Position numbers and translations under genes: made by a program
Notes under the pieces: generated by a model
What the model saw: the letters and a program-made list of their open reading frames with translations, nothing else
The model's database searches: none
What the model was told of the DNA's origin: nothing
In this document: positions 6,051 to 8,951 of the stretch, in pieces
Numbering within the stretch: the first letter of the stretch is position 1
Layout: each line of letters opens with the position of its first letter
Assembly (NCBI GenBank): GCA_035528275.1
Contig: DATKYV010000274.1
Span: forward strand, 1 to 8,951
Length of the DNA: 8,951 nt
Source of the DNA: DATKYV01 sp035528275
Lineage (GTDB): Bacteria > Acidobacteriota > Terriglobia > UBA7540
Direction of reading: 5' to 3'

Positions 6051-6078
6051 GCCCTTGTCCCGCCGGCGCGGCAGCAGC

Positions 6079-6192
6079 TTAACCCTGCCGCTGCTTGTGC
6101 TTGGGATTTTCGCAAATCACCCGGACGACGCCCCGGCGCTTCACGATCTTACACTTGGCACAAATCTTTCTCACCGATGATCGGACCTTCAT
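6079..6192 (-). CDS. rpmJ: 50S ribosomal protein L36
   Basis: This is the smallest large-subunit protein, a zinc ribbon that supports 23S rRNA folding near the GTPase-associated region. The 37-residue product reads MKVRSSVRKICAKCKIVKRR followed by GVVRVICENPKHKQRQG. C11, C14, C27 and H32 form the complete zinc site, so this is the zinc-dependent form. A purine-rich site (GGAGAAGGA) ends 4 bases before the ATG at 6192. The stop is TAA at 6079. Position between infA and rpsM is the normal one. The gene is small and easy to miss in automatic calls. Confidence 0.96.
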   Translation of the reverse strand: MKVRSSVRKICAKCKIVKRRGVVRVICENPKHKQRQG

Positions 6193-6296
6193 GAATTCCT
6201 TCTCCGCGGACGCTACCGCCCCCTTGCTGCGACGGGGCATGGTCGTCGACCCCGCTGTCCATCTTTCTACTCCGGTGCTCGTCCTTCCGGCGCCCG

Positions 6297-6515
6297 TTAC
6301 TTATAGCGGTAAACGATGCGCCCGCGCGTCAGATCATAAGGGGAGAGCTCCACGGCCACCTTATCGCCCGGGAGAATGCGGATGAAATTCTTTCGCATCT
6401 TTCCCGAAATGTGCGCCAAGACTCGGTGTTTATTATCCAGCTCAACCCGAAACATCGCGTTCGGCAAAGGCTCGATCACCGTAGCCAGTACTTCTATCGC
6501 ATCTTCCTTGCTCAT
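6297..6515 (-). CDS. infA: Translation initiation factor IF-1
   Basis: IF-1 occupies the A site of the 30S subunit during initiation and works with IF-2 and IF-3. The product is 72 residues, the same length as the Escherichia coli protein, with the OB-fold core NAMFRVELDNKHRVLAHISG and KMRKNFIRILPGDKVAVELSPYDL, ending GRIVYRYK. The frame stays open to 6671, but the extra 52 residues overlap the end of map and are not IF-1-like, so the ATG at 6515 (MSKEDAIEV) is the start. It is preceded by AAGG about 8 bases away. There are 59 bases to map upstream and 104 to rpmJ downstream. The latter gap holds only a weak 5-bp hairpin (6233-6254) and no credible gene. Confidence 0.96.
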   Translation of the reverse strand: MSKEDAIEVLATVIEPLPNAMFRVELDNKHRVLAHISGKMRKNFIRILPGDKVAVELSPYDLTRGRIVYRYK

Positions 6516-6574
6516 AAGTTTGCCTTGCAAGACTCCTGTCCGCCCGGGCGTCCCAACGAGGAGCAGCCGGCAGA

Positions 6575-7321
6575 TTATAATCGCGTCAATACATCCGGCC
6601 CGTTTCCCGTGACCGCAACCATGTGCTCGAAATGCGCCGAATACTCGCCGTCGACCGTCACCGCCGTCCATTGGTCGTCCAGGATCCGAGTGGCCGGCAG
6701 CCCGGCGTTGACCATGGGTTCGATGGCGAGGACCATTCCTTCCTTCAGCACCGGCCCGCGTCCGGGTGGCCCAAAATTCGGAATCTGCGGATCCTCATGA
6801 AGCTCGCGGCCGATCCCATGGCCCACGAACTCGCGCACAACCGAGAAGCCGTGACCTTCCACGTGTTCCTGCACGGCGGCCGAAACATCACTGAGGCGAT
6901 TTCCCGGACGAGCCTTATCAATCGCCCGCTCGAGCGCCTCCTCGGTGACCCGCAGGAGTTTCTTGGCGCTCTCAGAAATCTCCCCCACCGGAATGGTGAT
7001 GGCCGAGTCGCCATAGAAACCGTCGACGACCACGCCCAAATCCACGCTCAAAACGTCACCTTCCTTCAGACGCCGGTCCGAGGGGATGCCGTGAATAATC
7101 TGCTCGTTGACCGACGTACAAAGGCAGCAGGGATATCCCCGATACCCCTTGAACGCCGGGCGGGCTCCAAGATTGGCCAGCCGCTTCTCCGCGTACTTCT
7201 CGAGCTCGAGGGTGCTGACTCCCGGCCGTGCCCGCTCGCTGATCTCTCCCAGAAGTTCCCTCACCAGCCGCCCGCTGCGGCGCATCTTCTCGATTTCCGC
7301 CGGAGACTTGCAGATGATCAT
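6575..7321 (-). CDS. map: Methionine aminopeptidase, type I
   Basis: Removes the initiator methionine from new proteins whose second residue is small, using a dinuclear metal centre. The 248-residue product has the pita-bread fold. All five metal ligands are present: D94 (SVDLG), D105 (YGDSA), H168 (VGHGIG), E201 (AIEPM) and E232 (HFEHM). Substrate-binding H77 (IIHGIP) and H175 are also there. The lack of an N-terminal SH3 or zinc-finger extension and of the type II insert makes it a short type Ia enzyme. The ATG at 7321 overlaps the adk TGA as ATGA, and its ribosome site (GAAGGG) is inside the end of adk, so translation is probably coupled to adk. The adk-map-infA order is common outside gammaproteobacteria. 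Confidence 0.96.
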   Translation of the reverse strand: MIICKSPAEIEKMRRSGRLVRELLGEISERARPGVSTLELEKYAEKRLANLGARPAFKGYRGYPCCLCTSVNEQIIHGIPSDRRLKEGDVLSVDLGVVVDGFYGDSAITIPVGEISESAKKLLRVTEEALERAIDKARPGNRLSDVSAAVQEHVEGHGFSVVREFVGHGIGRELHEDPQIPNFGPPGRGPVLKEGMVLAIEPMVNAGLPATRILDDQWTAVTVDGEYSAHFEHMVAVTGNGPDVLTRL

Positions 7322-7974
7322 GCACCCTTCAAAAACTTGCAGAGCCCTTCGGCGATGACTTCCGGCTCTTTGTCGCCTTCCACATCGTGCAACAGATTCT
7401 TCTGCCGGTAGTAGTCAATCAGCGGGCTCGTCTGCTTTTCGTAGGCGACCAGCCGCTGGCGAATGGTTTCTTCATTGTCGTCCGCCCGCTGCGTCAGCTT
7501 GCCGCCGTCCTTGTCACAAACCCCCTCCTGCTTGGGAGGGTTGAAATAGACATTGTAAATCTCACCGCAAACCGCGCAGGTGCGACGGCCCGTCAGCCGC
7601 TTCATCAGGAGATCCTGGTCGACCTTGATATTCAGGACCAGGGGATTGCCGCGCCCTTTGGTCTCCAGCATGCGGTCCACAAATTCGGCCTGGGCGATGG
7701 TGCGCGGAAATCCGTCGAGGATGAAACCCTTCGCGCAATCCGGCTCGCTGATGCGCTCTTCGACGATGCCGCAAACCACCTCGTCGGGAACCAGCTCGCC
7801 CGCCTCCATCTTGGCCTTCGCCGCCATCCCCAAGGCCGTCTGTTTCTTGACGGCCTCGCGGAGCATGTCGCCGGTCGAAATCTGCGGGATGGCGAACTGA
7901 TTCGATACTTCCCGCGCCTGCGTTCCCTTGCCTGCACCCGGGGCCCCGAGAAAGATCAGAGCTTGTGCCTGCAT
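7318..7974 (-). CDS. adk: Adenylate kinase with zinc-binding lid
   Basis: Interconverts ATP plus AMP with two ADP, balancing cytoplasmic adenine nucleotides. The 218-residue product is the long form. The P-loop GAPGAGKGT spans residues 10-18. The AMP-binding segment has ISTGDMLREAV (32-42) and GFILDGFPRT (83-92). The lid (about 127-165) carries C133, C136, C153 and D156 in a CxxC-x16-CxxD arrangement, which marks the structural-zinc type. The arginine-rich LTQRADDNEETIRQRL (160-175) completes the site. The start is the ATG at 7974, four bases after GGAGG. An in-frame GTG at 7992 would add six residues but lacks a ribosome site. It lies 21 bases after secY and overlaps map by four bases. Confidence 0.96.
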   Translation of the reverse strand: MQAQALIFLGAPGAGKGTQAREVSNQFAIPQISTGDMLREAVKKQTALGMAAKAKMEAGELVPDEVVCGIVEERISEPDCAKGFILDGFPRTIAQAEFVDRMLETKGRGNPLVLNIKVDQDLLMKRLTGRRTCAVCGEIYNVYFNPPKQEGVCDKDGGKLTQRADDNEETIRQRLVAYEKQTSPLIDYYRQKNLLHDVEGDKEPEVIAEGLCKFLKGA

Positions 7975-7995
7975 CGTTCCTCCCGTTTCCACCCG

Positions 7996-8951
7996 TCAGG
8001 ACACCGCCCGGCGCCCGCGGATGCGGCCCTTCCGCATGAAACCTTCGTAGTGCCTCATGATCAATTGCGCGTTCACCTGCTGGACGAAATCCATGGCCAC
8101 GCCGACCACGATCAACAGCGAAGTCCCGCCGAAATAGAAATTGATGTTGAGGCCGTTGAGGAACCACGACGGCAAATGGGCGTCAAACCACGCGCCTCCC
8201 AGCCATACCGGCAGGTGATGGACGCGTACGCCCGCCAGCATGGCCTCCGGAATAAAAGCAATCAGCGCCAGATAGACGCCGCCCACCCAGGTGATTTTGG
8301 TGAGGACGTCGTCCAGGTGGTCCGCAGTCCGTTTGCCGGGACGAATACCGGGAATGAATCCGCCCTGTTTGCGGACATTGTCCGCGACTTCGTCAGGGTT
8401 ATAGACAATCGAGAGATAGAAGTGCGCGAAGAACAGGATCATGATCACGTAGCTCAGCACGTAGAGGGGCTCGCCCCAGGCAAAGTGCCTCAGAAACCAG
8501 CTTATCAAGGTGTTGTCCTTCAGACTCCCGAAGAGCCCGATCGTCTGCGGGAAGGTCAGAATGGACACGGCGAAGATGATGGGCATCACGCCGCCGCTGT
8601 TCACCTTCAACGGCAGGTGGGTTGAGACTCCGCCCATGACCTTGCGGCCCACGATCCGCTTCGCGTACTGGATCGGGATGCGCCGTTCTCCACGCTCCAC
8701 CAGGACGATGAAGGCCACGATGGCCAGCATGAAGACCAGGAGCATCATCAGGACGGGGAAACTCCACACCCGGGTGACAAAGACCTTTTCCCAGAGGTCG
8801 GCAATGGCGCGCGGCAGGCCGACGACGATGCCGGCAAAAATCAGGAGCGACATGCCGTTCCCGATGCCCCGCGCCGTGATCTGCTCTCCCAGCCACATCA
8901 CGAAGACGGCGCCCGAGGTGAGCGTTAGCACGGTCATGAGGATGAACGTCG
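7996..8951 (-). CDS. secY: Protein translocase subunit SecY, N-terminus beyond window
   Basis: SecY is the membrane channel of the Sec translocon and works with SecE, SecG and SecA. About 317 C-terminal residues are visible; the frame runs off the right edge (TFIL precedes the in-window ATG at 8937), so that ATG is not the start and roughly the first quarter to third is missing. Visible hallmarks are MWLGEQITARGIGNGMSLLIFAGI, YAKRIVGRKVMGG with LPLKVNSGGVMPIIFA, the cytoplasmic loop GGFIPGIRPGKRTADHLDDVL that contacts the ribosome and SecA, and the basic tail LIMRHYEGFMRKGRIRGRR. Several hydrophobic helices alternate with charged loops as expected. It is the most upstream gene of the cluster seen here and is followed closely by adk, the usual pairing. 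Confidence 0.97.
   Translation of the reverse strand, partial: TFILMTVLTLTSGAVFVMWLGEQITARGIGNGMSLLIFAGIVVGLPRAIADLWEKVFVTRVWSFPVLMMLLVFMLAIVAFIVLVERGERRIPIQYAKRIVGRKVMGGVSTHLPLKVNSGGVMPIIFAVSILTFPQTIGLFGSLKDNTLISWFLRHFAWGEPLYVLSYVIMILFFAHFYLSIVYNPDEVADNVRKQGGFIPGIRPGKRTADHLDDVLTKITWVGGVYLALIAFIPEAMLAGVRVHHLPVWLGGAWFDAHLPSWFLNGLNINFYFGGTSLLIVVGVAMDFVQQVNAQLIMRHYEGFMRKGRIRGRRAVS

Noticed and set aside
6145..6261. Small minus-strand frame in the infA-rpmJ gap starting MDSGVDDHAPSQQGGG
   Set aside because: It overlaps rpmJ out of frame, has only a weak ribosome site and no recognisable similarity; probably chance.
6541..6550. 10-base perfect palindrome CGCCCGGGCG in the map-infA gap
   Set aside because: Short GC palindromes are frequent at this base composition, and there is no loop or neighbouring operator-like pattern.
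6516..6671. N-terminal extension of IF-1
   Set aside because: The 52 extra residues overlap the map 3' end and do not resemble IF-1. Starting at 6515 gives the exact family length of 72 with a ribosome site.
7387..8625. Long plus-strand open frame of 412 codons opposite adk and secY
   Set aside because: It is antisense to two unmistakable conserved genes, has no recognisable domain, and is expected in GC-rich DNA where the opposite frame rarely meets stops.

Overview
The window is a high-GC bacterial chromosomal segment (roughly 60% GC by eye) made almost entirely of core housekeeping genes. No phage, insertion sequence, CRISPR array, rRNA or tRNA is visible. The gene order secY-adk-map-infA-rpmJ-rpsM-rpsK-rpsD-rpoA-rplQ, the RpoA N-terminus (MLWKGFQKPKR...) and the general protein style suggest Acidobacteriota or a nearby phylum. 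That placement rests on memory of family sequences, not on a search, and is only moderately confident.

Layout. On the + strand, positions 2-1282 hold the 3' part of guaB (IMP dehydrogenase), whose start lies left of the window. Positions 1283-1517 are a 235-base convergent intergenic region with a candidate guaB terminator hairpin, a short run of degenerate heptamer repeats and a perfect 8-bp stem-loop. Everything after that is on the minus strand. In transcription order (right to left) it runs secY (5' end cut by the window edge), adk, map, infA, rpmJ, rpsM, rpsK, rpsD, rpoA and rplQ, ending at a strong intrinsic terminator at 2749-2791. An MFS transporter gene (1518-2738) starts just past that terminator, also on the minus strand.

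How the genes fit together. The minus-strand cluster is the distal spc/alpha part of the ribosomal-protein superoperon. It supplies the Sec translocon channel, adenylate kinase, N-terminal Met removal, initiation factor IF-1, ribosomal proteins L36, S13, S11, S4 and L17, and the RNA polymerase alpha subunit. Tight spacing (a 4-base ATGA overlap between adk and map, and 16-21 base gaps at rpoA/rplQ and secY/adk) indicates co-transcription and some translational coupling. Several wider gaps (62-104 bases) carry GC-rich stem-loops ahead of ribosome binding sites. These are candidates for translational control, for example by S4.

Start sites were re-examined. rpsD starts with TTG. rpoA most likely starts at the second of two close ATGs, judging from its Shine-Dalgarno spacing. 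adk and infA start at internal ATGs rather than at the far ends of their open frames. The most unusual local signal is a sharply AT-rich, atypical-codon patch inside guaB (about 381-433). I see no convincing new biological system here; the findings are modest regulatory and compositional observations.
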